A stretch of 64,000 nucleotides of DNA from Bacteroidales bacterium (GTDB lineage Bacteria; Bacteroidota; Bacteroidia; Bacteroidales; Muribaculaceae). Both the position numbers and the translations under genes were made by a program. Positions within the stretch are counted from its first letter, which is position 1. Each line of letters starts with the position of its first letter. Shown piece after piece: positions 44,283 through 52,648 of this stretch. The notes under the pieces were generated by a model. That model was not told where the DNA came from. It searched no databases and worked only from the letters and a program-made list of their open reading frames with translations. The stretch spans positions 19,761-83,760 of the forward strand of contig JAJBUG010000027.1 in NCBI GenBank assembly GCA_020860515.1, given 5' to 3'.

Positions 44283-46055
44283 ATGAAAACCAATATATTC
44301 TTGTTTTTTGCAATAACTATCATCATGACAGCGTGCAGTGATGATTTCTTGGAAAACAAACCTCAAGCATCCCTTACTGATGCTACGATGGGATCGAGCG
44401 ATGGTGCCGAACTACTTTGCAACGCAGCCTACGCTGCTCTTGGTGGCCCTGAGGGTCAGGATTGGAGCGTTTGGCTCTATCCCACCAGCAATTGGAGCTA
44501 TGGTGAAGTGCGTGCCGACAATGCCTATAAAGGGGGCGGTGGCGTAGGAGACGTAAACGACGTGCATCGTATGGAAATATTCGATGTGGATGCTAATAAT
44601 GGCAACCTCGACAGCAAATGGTACCATCTCTATTGCTCGCTGCAACGCTGCAATTCAGCCCTGCGTGTGCTAAATGTAAATAACGATGAAGCCATTGATA
44701 ATCGCATTAGTCGCATTGGAGAAATGCGTGTGTTGCGTGCCCATTTCTATTTCGAACTCAGCAGATTATTCAACAGAATTCCCTATTTTGATGAAAATGT
44801 GGAAACACCGGATTACGTAAAAATTCCTAACGACCAATACACGCGTGACCAAATTCTGGGCTTTATAGCACAGGAATTGATTGAAGCAGCTGAGCAATTG
44901 CCAGAGACTCAAACTGAAATAGGTCGCATACATCGCTACATTGCTCTTGCTTATGCCGCAAAAGTGAAGCTTTATCAAGCTTATCAGCAAGATGAAACCA
45001 CCCATAAGGTAACTGCGATTAATACTTCTTTGCTTAATGAGGTAATCACATTGGTTGACAAAGTGTTAGGTGCCGGGCGGTATGGTTTGCTCGATGATTT
45101 CCAAGGTCTTGACTTAGTAGCTAATGAAAACAGTAAGGAATCAGTATTTGCCATTCAATATTCGATGAACGATGGTAGCACTTCGGCAGGCCGCATAAAT
45201 TGGAGCAATCTTCTTAACTCACCCTCGGGCAATTCACCCTATAGCGGAGATGGGTTCTTCTTGCCTTCTCAAGATTTAATCAACGCTTATCAAACTGATG
45301 AAAATGGTTTGCCAGTGTTTGATTACCAGTCACTACCTGATTTTTCTGTTGTGACTTTTGTAGATGATGACAATATTACTCTTAGCAATGCCAATGGCAA
45401 TGTGGATCCCCGGCTTGATTTTGTAGTAGGACGTCCTACCATTACTTGGAAGACTTACTCAGAACGGCCCTGCCAATCTTGGGTGCGTGATCGCGGCACC
45501 TACGGACACAACTGCGCCAAGCGCTTTTGGGTGTCTCCAGAAAGCGGTGATATGTATCCAGGTTGGCCTTGGGGAGCTTCGGCCCTTAATTGGCAAATAA
45601 TACGCACTGTAGATTTGTATCTATGGAAAGCAGAGGCCTTGATAGAAATTGGCCATGATCTTGAAACAGCTCGTAATCTTATCAATAGCATCCGACACCG
45701 TGCTGCCAATAGCGAATGGGTAAGAGATTTTAACGACAGTAATGCTTTTGCCGCTAATTATTGCATTTCTGAATATCCTGCCACAGGATGGAATCAAGAC
45801 TTTGCTCGTAAGGCTTTGCGCACTGAAACTCGGCTGGAAAAAGCCCTTGAGGGAGAGCGTTTCTTTGACCTTGTGCGGTGGGGCATTCTAGGAGAAGTGA
45901 TGACTTCCTACCTCAAATCTGAAAAAGACAATCGCATCTATTATCAAAATGAGACTTTCAAGGCTGGCAGAGATGAATATTTTCCTATCCCCATAAATCA
46001 ATACAATTTCTCTTACGGCCTATACATCCAAAACCCGGGCTATGCCCCATTCTGA
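44283..46055 (+). CDS. susD: SusD/RagB-like surface glycan-binding lipoprotein
   Basis: The 590-residue lipoprotein has a lipobox at about Cys 18 (TIIMTACSDDFLENKPQAS) followed by the SusD start, a helical TPR-like scaffold (RIGEMRVLRAHFYFELSRLF, the typical SusD segment) and the C-terminal RTETRLEKALEGERFFDLVR and FPIPINQ motifs. It lies 34 bases after SusC and forms the outer-membrane pair with it. No SusE/F-like or extra surface protein gene follows, so the fructan import complex seems to be just these two. Confidence 0.95.
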   Translation: MKTNIFLFFAITIIMTACSDDFLENKPQASLTDATMGSSDGAELLCNAAYAALGGPEGQDWSVWLYPTSNWSYGEVRADNAYKGGGGVGDVNDVHRMEIFDVDANNGNLDSKWYHLYCSLQRCNSALRVLNVNNDEAIDNRISRIGEMRVLRAHFYFELSRLFNRIPYFDENVETPDYVKIPNDQYTRDQILGFIAQELIEAAEQLPETQTEIGRIHRYIALAYAAKVKLYQAYQQDETTHKVTAINTSLLNEVITLVDKVLGAGRYGLLDDFQGLDLVANENSKESVFAIQYSMNDGSTSAGRINWSNLLNSPSGNSPYSGDGFFLPSQDLINAYQTDENGLPVFDYQSLPDFSVVTFVDDDNITLSNANGNVDPRLDFVVGRPTITWKTYSERPCQSWVRDRGTYGHNCAKRFWVSPESGDMYPGWPWGASALNWQIIRTVDLYLWKAEALIEIGHDLETARNLINSIRHRAANSEWVRDFNDSNAFAANYCISEYPATGWNQDFARKALRTETRLEKALEGERFFDLVRWGILGEVMTSYLKSEKDNRIYYQNETFKAGRDEYFPIPINQYNFSYGLYIQNPGYAPF

Positions 46056-46155
46056 TGATTTATGTAACCAAAGTTGTACTATTCACCAATAAATTTGGAC
46101 TAAAATTGTTTTTTTCACCAAAAGGAGAGGGCATGTTACCAGACATGCCCTCCAT

Positions 46156-46278
46156 TCAATTCCAGGCGTCTTCTTCGTATTTGGAGACATCATCCTGATA
46201 CAAATCATGGATTTCTGACTGCACGCTTCTTACCTTTGCTATATTATGAGAATCCAAATAGGTATTTACTGAGGGCAT
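46156..46278 (-). pseudogene. remnant of a DUF4143/AAA_14-type ATPase gene
   Basis: The 40-residue frame (MPSVNTYLDSHNIAKVRSVQ, then SEIHDLYQDDVSKYEEDAWN) looks like the middle of AAA_14/DUF4143 ATPases, where a G-M-P segment is followed by a helix ending in LYxxDxxKY. The Walker motifs and the DUF4143 part are absent. The frame begins exactly within a half-copy of the GGCTATGC hairpin repeat (46271-46287), so the break may lie at that repeat. Confidence 0.45.
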
Positions 46279-46324
46279 AGCCGATTTATTTTTAACATAG
46301 GGAAAGAACATGGAACCTTAAAAG

Positions 46325-46386
46325 GTTTATGTCGGAATTTGGAACATTTTTGAGGGAGTTTATGTCGGAATTTGGAACATTTTTGA
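46325..46386. repeat. 29-bp direct repeat, two copies
   Basis: GTTTATGTCGGAATTTGGAA followed by CATTTTTGA occurs at 46325-46353 and 46358-46386 with a 4-base spacer. It contains TTTATGTCGGAA, which also occurs in the palindrome at 5469-5498. Confidence 0.85.
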
Positions 46387-46418
46387 AAAAATCATCGACA
46401 AATACATATAAAGAAGGG

Positions 46419-46456
46419 AATCGGCTAAACTTTCCAGAGAGCATAGCCGATTTTGT
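46419..46456. repeat. degenerate copy of the GGCTATGC hairpin
   Basis: AATCGGCTA (46419-46427) and TAGCCGATT (46444-46452), followed by TTGTTAT, give a 9-bp stem. It belongs to the family at 34063 and 54440 with diverged inner bases. A half-site GGGCATAGCCGATTT is at 46273-46287. Confidence 0.7.
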
Positions 46457-46506
46457 TATATGTATTTGGGAGGATGGTTGATATGTTGCCAACCATATAG
46501 AAATGA

Positions 46507-47094
46507 TTATATGATTACTTTCCAAAATCCATCTTTTCGACCTCCTTGACGAAGGATATATCCTTTCTTTTGTAGGATCGCTATTTCTCTTCTTAAGGTA
46601 CGAATGGAGATGTTGAGCATTTTGGCCAGGGCAGTCGATTGAACCGATGGGTTTTCTTTGATTGATGTCCAAAGGTTCCGTTGTCTTTCGGTTAAATTAA
46701 TAGTGTGGCCTATTTTCCCTTTTGTGTCATCGTCAGGCTCTTTTGTGCCACCTTTTGTGCCACCGTCTGACTCTTTTGTGCCATCTTTTGTGCCATCGTC
46801 AGGCTCTTTTGTGACACCTTTTGTGCCTTCGCCAAGCTCTGTTGAGCCATTAATAATACTGTTGTTTTCACCCTGAGAGGAAAGAATTATATTGGTTTTT
46901 AATATCAATTTTGTCTCTTCTAAATCAGGGAAATCTTTTATAATGGGTTCATCCCAGTCCTTGATTTTCCAAGCATAAAGAATTAATGGAAATCCAGACC
47001 CAATATTCTCTCCGAAGCCAATCAAAAACAAACCTATTCTATATTTTTTGTCATCATAGAAATGAACAAAAAATAACAAATCGGGTATGCCCAA
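46507..47094 (-). pseudogene. 5'-truncated AlbA/RecG-like ATP-binding regulator
   Basis: The 195-codon frame holds LIGFGENIGSGFPLILYAWK, the end of the HSP90-like ATP-binding domain of AlbA_2/RecG-like putative regulators (about 450-550 residues when whole). A degenerate repeat GTKEPDDGTKDGTKESDGGT and a winged helix (RQRNLWTSIKENPSVQSTAL..RTLRREIAILQKKGY) complete the C-terminus. The N-terminal AlbA_2 domain and most of the ATP site are missing, and the frame begins without a good start, so it is a decayed gene. The tandem repeat is built from a TTTTGTGCCA-like unit. Confidence 0.65.
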
Positions 47095-47140
47095 CAGTGT
47101 GCGTACCCGATGTGTTATAGGTCACTAATTGAGGACAATT

Positions 47141-49909
47141 TTAGAATGGCGAAGGAATTACTTCAACAGGAGCGCCGCGGAGGATGTCGGTGGGGCTGGT
47201 CTTGATGATTTTGCCAGGGAGGTGCTTGACCTCCGGGGTGGCAGATGAACCGCCGCGCATTTGCTTGGGTACCTTGACATTCTTGGCTGGGGCGCTCCAG
47301 GGGTTGACTGCGGCCTTGATTTCCTGATCCCAGGCTACGAAATCTTCGAAGTCGTAGGTCCAATCCTCGCCCTCCGACCATTGCATGATGGTCTTGTAAA
47401 TGGCCTCGCGCGATGGGGCATTCCACTGATTTACATATCCCACGCCATTGTTCATGGTGCTCTGTTCGCTCGGTCGGTATGCGCCAAATTCCCACCACCA
47501 TGCGCCTTCGTAGATGCCAACCTCATCGGCATAGCGAGAATCAGTCAGAAAATGGCTCCACTGCACCTCTTCAGGGTCATCTGTGAAGTCAAGATTAGCA
47601 TGCCAACCAATGGCCTTGTAATATTCCATCACCTCTTTGTTTTCTTCTGGGCTAGTTTGTCCAATGCCCTCTGGGAACACATACTCATCAGCCAACTTTG
47701 CCATGCCATGGCCAACAGCCTCATGAATAATAACCTCCCATGCACCGCCCTTTGTAATGTGAGCAACCGATGCTCCTGATTCATACATGTTTGTATAAGC
47801 ACTGAACCAAAAGCCATCATTGTCATTAAAGATGTTTACTATAGTTACATTATCAAGATTAATATTTGGGATATTCGACGCATATTCCAAACAAATGCTA
47901 TCATCATAATTGATACGATGTTCTCCATTTTCTACATGTGAGTTATTTGGAGAGACCACTTTAACTATGTAAACGTTGAAGCGGTCGCGGAATGAGCTAA
48001 CCCAAGAGTCGGCAAAGAAATATTCTATGCCTTCACGCATCTTGGTCTCATAAGTACCACCATCTTCCATATCTCTATCGTCAAAAGCATCGCCCATGAA
48101 CACGAGGTCGATGCCTTTACCAATGGTTGCCTCTTGCACTACGATTACTTCGCCATCACGCGAGTAATCCGACGATGTGTAGGTCTCCCTTGACCAGGTA
48201 TCATGTTCGATTGGGTCACCAAGACGTTCTTGTAGCACTGTTTCAATATAATCGTTATACCATTCTTCTGGAATATCCCAATCTCGTGGCAAAATATCAA
48301 TTAACCTGCCTTCTCTATCATAAAGCGATACTGTACCTATAATTCCGAAACCCATAGGAGACTTTAAGTCATCACTCATTTGCCATAAGAAAGTGATGTC
48401 TTCTGGATAATCCTGTGACTCTTTGAGTGAATTTTCTTTATCAGTTTCATAATTCAAAATTATGCCATATCCCTTATCTTTATAAGAAAGCCATTGATTG
48501 ATTCTGGCGTCTGATAGTATGTAGTAATCTCCCCAGTCAGAATTTTGTGAACACACAAGCGTCACCTCGTTCTTTGCCAATTCGGCAAACAATGTGGATT
48601 TTTCTCCATCAATTGTTTCTACTTCTCCATCTTGAGGGAGTGTAAGGTTAAAATCCTTGTTGTCAAATCCTGGTTTTACATAGCCATTGCAATAAAACCA
48701 CCAAGCACCTTGGACGATAATGTTCCATCCAAATTTATTCCAATTCGGATGCTCGAGAAATTCATCTGGAATGGTTCCATGCAAATAATTTCCTCCCAAG
48801 CTTAAGTCCTCGCAGGACAGTAAAGGAGCCAATTCTTTTGGCAAAGTTCCGACAAGTCCACAACCAATGTTAAATCCCTTTGGGTAAGGTTTTGATAAGT
48901 CAGCAAAATTGTTCCAGTTTGTTATGTCTGATTCTGAATCCCAATTAAGGCAATTCTGTGAATTCTCATCAAGACAATTGAAAAAGGCCATCCAACCTGC
49001 TTTTAACTCATCATAAGTAGGATAGGTGTTTGGAACTTGGGTGGCACCAAATTGGAATGTCTCAACACCATTCTGTATTTTTATGGTTACAGTCCGGAAG
49101 TCGTCATAAGGATTCTCGGGAAAGGATAGAATATATTTACCATCCGTTCCTCTTTTAATTTCTATTCCAAATAGATTTTCCTCAGTACCTACCCATTGTT
49201 CAGGATCCAGTTCAACACCAAGGATAGATATTTCATTATCATAATCAAATGGAAAGTCATATTCCATCCAATCACCAACACATTGATCACCTTCCCAAGA
49301 AATGGTATGACCTTGGCTCCTCTCAATACGTAGGTATGATGGATATTCTTCATAATTAGAAAAATTGTAGAAAGGGCTTTGAACAATGGTTATGGCCTTG
49401 GAAATTCCATGCTCTGTATTTTCTATGATATAATTTACTGTTCTTTCCTTTTCAGTACTATTTTCATATGCACAAAGAGTAGTTACTCCTCCACCATCTA
49501 TCCCATATCCAGAATTTTCTCCTATCCAGTCTTCCTCATTTTGAAAATATTGTGAACACGCTATATTACTAATTATTTCAATATCGATATAACAGTAATA
49601 GGCAGGACAATAAAAAGTATCACGACTTACTATGATGTAAGGTTCTTGAATATTGATCAGTGTTTCTTGGTCCATAGACTGAGATGTGACCATTTCTCCA
49701 TCTTTATACAGATTCTGCATCACAAAGCCATCATGAATGGTACCATTGGCATCGGTTCTTGAAAATGTAATGCTATCTGCTGCAAAGGAGGTCCACTGAC
49801 CATCATCGGATTTGAAGATTATTCTCTTTTCTGCAAACATCAGCAGGCAAACCATCACGATAGGCAATGCTATCATGACTGTACGAATTATAGAATTAGG
49901 CTTTTTCAT
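47141..49909 (-). CDS. exported M64-family (IgA-protease-like) metallopeptidase
   Basis: The 922-residue protein has a signal/anchor (SIIRTVMIALPIVMVCLLMF), several beta-sandwich regions, a short leucine-rich segment (about 360-420: LSCEDLSLGGNYLHGTIPDE), and an M64-type peptidase domain (about 590-850) with KGIDLVFMGDAFDD and the zinc motif HEAVGHGMAKLADEY near residue 730. M64 enzymes include the Clostridium ramosum IgA peptidase; most Bacteroidales members have unknown targets. It overlaps the upstream 164-residue gene by 4 bases and both lie behind the second leader RNA. The N-terminal 160 residues carry no known domain. Confidence 0.87.
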   Translation of the reverse strand: MKKPNSIIRTVMIALPIVMVCLLMFAEKRIIFKSDDGQWTSFAADSITFSRTDANGTIHDGFVMQNLYKDGEMVTSQSMDQETLINIQEPYIIVSRDTFYCPAYYCYIDIEIISNIACSQYFQNEEDWIGENSGYGIDGGGVTTLCAYENSTEKERTVNYIIENTEHGISKAITIVQSPFYNFSNYEEYPSYLRIERSQGHTISWEGDQCVGDWMEYDFPFDYDNEISILGVELDPEQWVGTEENLFGIEIKRGTDGKYILSFPENPYDDFRTVTIKIQNGVETFQFGATQVPNTYPTYDELKAGWMAFFNCLDENSQNCLNWDSESDITNWNNFADLSKPYPKGFNIGCGLVGTLPKELAPLLSCEDLSLGGNYLHGTIPDEFLEHPNWNKFGWNIIVQGAWWFYCNGYVKPGFDNKDFNLTLPQDGEVETIDGEKSTLFAELAKNEVTLVCSQNSDWGDYYILSDARINQWLSYKDKGYGIILNYETDKENSLKESQDYPEDITFLWQMSDDLKSPMGFGIIGTVSLYDREGRLIDILPRDWDIPEEWYNDYIETVLQERLGDPIEHDTWSRETYTSSDYSRDGEVIVVQEATIGKGIDLVFMGDAFDDRDMEDGGTYETKMREGIEYFFADSWVSSFRDRFNVYIVKVVSPNNSHVENGEHRINYDDSICLEYASNIPNINLDNVTIVNIFNDNDGFWFSAYTNMYESGASVAHITKGGAWEVIIHEAVGHGMAKLADEYVFPEGIGQTSPEENKEVMEYYKAIGWHANLDFTDDPEEVQWSHFLTDSRYADEVGIYEGAWWWEFGAYRPSEQSTMNNGVGYVNQWNAPSREAIYKTIMQWSEGEDWTYDFEDFVAWDQEIKAAVNPWSAPAKNVKVPKQMRGGSSATPEVKHLPGKIIKTSPTDILRGAPVEVIPSPF

Positions 49910-50400
49910 TTCTTAAGGAATTTTAGAGTGACACCATCAAGAGTGATTACATACACCCCATTTTGATGAGAATTGAAGTCATAAACAAATGGCGTAGTTG
50001 AGGTAAGTATCTTTTCCGTCAAAACTTTTCCTTCCACATTTGAAATTAATAGATGGGCTCCATTGCTTTTCGCAATTGCTGTCAATTGATTTCCATCAAT
50101 GAGGATTCGGGATTCTTTATCAGATTGAACTGAATTTATTCCATTAGTAGAATAGGTATATGAAAAAGATTCCACTTCCCAATTCCCAATGGATACTTCC
50201 CCATTTTCATGTCTTACGATGAAAAATTCATCATCACAGATTATGGCAGGTTGATCACCAAGTGTATATGAAATGATGGTTCCATCAGTCATATTGACAT
50301 TGATGGTGTTGTAGCCGTCGCTGTCGGCGTAGGCTCTGCCGCAGAGGCAAACCAGGGCGAAGGCTAAAAACAATAGCTTCTTTAACATAAGTTTTTTCAT
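49906..50400 (-). CDS. small exported protein with C-terminal sorting-like domain
   Basis: The 164-residue protein has a signal peptide (KKLLFLAFALVCLCGRAYA), a short beta-rich body (DGTIISYTLGDQPAIICDDE) and a C-terminus ISNVEGKVLTEKILTS..GVYVITLDGVTLKFLKK. That end resembles the C-terminal domain of exported Bacteroidales proteins, possibly a type IX-like signal. It is coupled to the M64 gene by a 4-base overlap and starts 42 bases after the second leader RNA. The function is unknown; a chaperone or partner of the peptidase is possible. Confidence 0.8.
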   Translation of the reverse strand: MKKLMLKKLLFLAFALVCLCGRAYADSDGYNTINVNMTDGTIISYTLGDQPAIICDDEFFIVRHENGEVSIGNWEVESFSYTYSTNGINSVQSDKESRILIDGNQLTAIAKSNGAHLLISNVEGKVLTEKILTSTTPFVYDFNSHQNGVYVITLDGVTLKFLKK

Positions 50401-50439
50401 GAGTGCTCATAGCAGCCACCGATTCTGAGCGGATAAGGA

Positions 50440-50699
50440 TAGAAAAAAGGTGTGGTGGTTGTAATCCGTCCTATCTTACATTTAGGTCTTGGCGGTACCT
50501 ACAGATCAGATAAGACGAGCAGCCCCACACCGGATACTGCTATGTGGGGCTGCCCTCAGGATGGGGCTGCGTACATAAGCAACCGATGAGGGTGCTATTC
50601 GTCAATTACCTTCGATCTGTGATTCAAACCGCCAAGTTTAAATGTAGAAGATAATCAAGAATAACACCTTGTATTTTTATTCATCGTGACCTCTGTCAC
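50440..50699 (-). ncRNA. structured leader RNA, copy 2
   Basis: Homologue of 6248-6480, read on the minus strand. Promoter-proximal hairpin GTGAC-AGAG-GTCAC (50686-50699). Outer stem AAGGTGT (50664-50670) with ACACCTT (50447-50453). Next stem CATTTA (50639-50644) with TAAATG (50479-50484) and CTTGGCGG (50629-50636) with CCGCCAAG (50488-50495). Then ACAGATC (50614-50620) with GATCTGT (50501-50507), and GACGA..AGCA (50593-50603) with TGCTCGTC (50514-50521). Inner hairpins use AGCCCCACA/TGTGGGGCT (50521-50551) and TGAGGG/CCCTCA. GGTGTGG (50525-50531) can pair with CCACACC (50449-50455), as in copy 1. A T6 run follows the outer stem. Confidence 0.7.
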
Positions 50700-50704
50700 A
50701 ATTG

Positions 50705-50712
50705 CAAAGTTA
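50705..50712 (-). promoter_or_regulatory. -7 box of the second structured leader RNA
   Basis: The minus strand reads TAACTTTG; the first hairpin begins 5 bases later. Promoter-RNA spacing is close to that of copy 1. Confidence 0.6.
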
Positions 50713-50921
50713 TAAAAATTCCAAATACCCAATCTCGCCCATTATGCTAAAATACATTAATTCACTCCGAAAATTTTTCATCAATACGAACTTAATCCGT
50801 TAGACAGATTCATTTTGATTTACCCATTGTCGGACATTTGTAATTTCAATGCTCAGTATTCTTTTGAGAATTCGATTCTCCTTTATTATAAATTATATTT
50901 TAGAGAATGGGATATTTTTTG

Positions 50922-50929
50922 TAACTTTG
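50922..50929 (+). promoter_or_regulatory. -7 box of the first AAA-ATPase/PD-(D/E)XK gene
   Basis: TAACTTTG, 43 bases before the start codon at 50973. Confidence 0.6.
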
Positions 50930-50972
50930 CGGAAGTTGGAATTTTGGAAGTAAATATTTAGAATATAGACTT

Positions 50973-52604
50973 ATGATAAGATTTGATGAAGCGAGATACC
51001 CTATAGGGATTCAAGACTTTAGAGACCTTCGCAAAGGAGGATATTTATATGTTGATAAGACTGAGTTGATCGCACGACTTATTTGGCGTGGAAAGTATAT
51101 TTTCCTTAGTCGTCCACGGAGATTTGGCAAGAGCTTGCTTTTGTCAACAATTGAATATTATTTCAAGGGGGAGAAGGCTTTATTTGAAGGTACCTGGATT
51201 GGCAAACATGAAGATGAATGGACTGCCTATCCAGTGCTTCATTTTGACATGAGCCGCAGCGAAGGCTTTGCTGCTTCACAGATTAGAGCACATCTTAACA
51301 ACAGATTAAAATCCTATGAAGAAAAATATGATATTCCGTACCAGAACTCTGTAGAAGATTTAGGTGATAGGTTCAGTTCGTTGATAGAATCAATTTATAA
51401 AAAGACTGGTTTGCCAGTGGTCATTCTTATTGACGAATATGATAATGGCATTCTTGAAACTTTGGATGCTCCCAAGTCGGAACAAGATGCCATGAGCGAT
51501 GTGTTAAGAGCATTTTACAAACAACCTAAAGCCATGGATCGCTATGTGAAATTCTGCATGGTCACTGGTGTGTCACGTTTTAGCAGCTATACTTTATTTT
51601 CTGGGCCCAACAACTACAGCGATATCTCTTTGGATTCAAAGTTCGCCGCCATTTGTGGAATAACTCAAGAAGAGTTGCTCACCGTGTTTGGTGAAGGAGT
51701 GGAAAGTTTGTCCAATAATTTAAAATTAACCCCTGAGGAGACTATCGAGACATTGCGACTAAAGTATGACAGTTATCATTTTACGGAAAGCGAGGAATTG
51801 GTTTATAATCCCTTTAGTCTTCTGAATGTGTTTGCAGAGCGACGCTTAGCAAACTATTGGATAAAATCTGGCACCAGCAAGGTGTTTGTAAAATATCTTA
51901 CTCGCTCAGAGTTTGATCTTCTTGAACTTCAAAGAATCTGGGTGAAAAGTGAGCGCATGGAGGGAAAATACACCAAGGAAGATTCTATTCCTTTGCTATT
52001 CCAAACGGGGTATCTCACAATTAAAGAGGTCAAAGACAACCTCTATCGACTTGGAATACCAAATGGGGAGGTTCGCAGCGCCCTCGTGGATCAACTCATG
52101 CCCATGTACTTGGGCGTTTCTGAAGATGTGTTTCCTGAAATGCTTTCAAAGTTCCAACGTCTTGTCAAAGATGGCGATGTGTCTGGTTGGATTGCCCAAA
52201 TGCAGATGATGATGGCCAAAATTCCTTATCGCTTGTTTGGCCCTACAAAGAGCAATCATGAAGACGAAGAAGCTCGATCGGAAGCAAAAAAGCAATCAAT
52301 AGCGAGATTCGAACGTACTTACCACCTTATTGTGGATTTGTTTTTCCAAATGTTATCAATAAATGCCCATAGCGAGATAGAGATAGCAGGAGGGCGCATT
52401 GACATGGTTGTAGAGACTGATAACTTTGTGTATGTCATAGAATTCAAACTCGATGGAACCACCTCGGAGGCCTTAAATCAAATTGAAAGCAAGGGCTATC
52501 TTATCCCTTGGAAAGCAGATGATCGGAAGGTTTACAAAATCGGTATTGTATTCTCATCCCAAACCCGAAACATTTCTTCTTACGAATACACACCTAAGCC
52601 ATAA
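50973..52604 (+). CDS. AAA-ATPase-like protein with C-terminal PD-(D/E)XK nuclease domain (copy A)
   Basis: The 543-residue protein has an AAA-ATPase_like domain (about 5-215) with a Walker A-like SRPRRFGKSLLLSTIEYYF and Walker B VVILIDEYDNGI. The C-terminal nuclease domain (about 425-535) carries IAGGRIDMVVETDNFVYVIE and EFKL, the D..ExK core of the PDDEXK_9 type. These proteins are abundant, strain-variable and often clustered in gut Bacteroidales; roles in phage defence or mobile-element control are suspected but not shown. A related gene follows directly. Confidence 0.93.
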   Translation: MIRFDEARYPIGIQDFRDLRKGGYLYVDKTELIARLIWRGKYIFLSRPRRFGKSLLLSTIEYYFKGEKALFEGTWIGKHEDEWTAYPVLHFDMSRSEGFAASQIRAHLNNRLKSYEEKYDIPYQNSVEDLGDRFSSLIESIYKKTGLPVVILIDEYDNGILETLDAPKSEQDAMSDVLRAFYKQPKAMDRYVKFCMVTGVSRFSSYTLFSGPNNYSDISLDSKFAAICGITQEELLTVFGEGVESLSNNLKLTPEETIETLRLKYDSYHFTESEELVYNPFSLLNVFAERRLANYWIKSGTSKVFVKYLTRSEFDLLELQRIWVKSERMEGKYTKEDSIPLLFQTGYLTIKEVKDNLYRLGIPNGEVRSALVDQLMPMYLGVSEDVFPEMLSKFQRLVKDGDVSGWIAQMQMMMAKIPYRLFGPTKSNHEDEEARSEAKKQSIARFERTYHLIVDLFFQMLSINAHSEIEIAGGRIDMVVETDNFVYVIEFKLDGTTSEALNQIESKGYLIPWKADDRKVYKIGIVFSSQTRNISSYEYTPKP

Positions 52605-52610
52605 CACCAT

Positions 52611-52648
52611 ATTAATAATTGTAGATTATATTAATAATTGTAGATTAT
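52611..52648. repeat. 19-bp tandem duplication at the start of copy B
   Basis: ATTAATAATTGTAGATTAT occurs twice in tandem, at 52611-52629 and 52630-52648; the second copy ends on the start codon of the next gene. Confidence 0.9.

Noticed and set aside
46292..46672. 126-codon frame on the minus strand
   Set aside because: It consists of the direct repeat, the hairpin repeat and part of the truncated regulator in another frame; no protein similarity.
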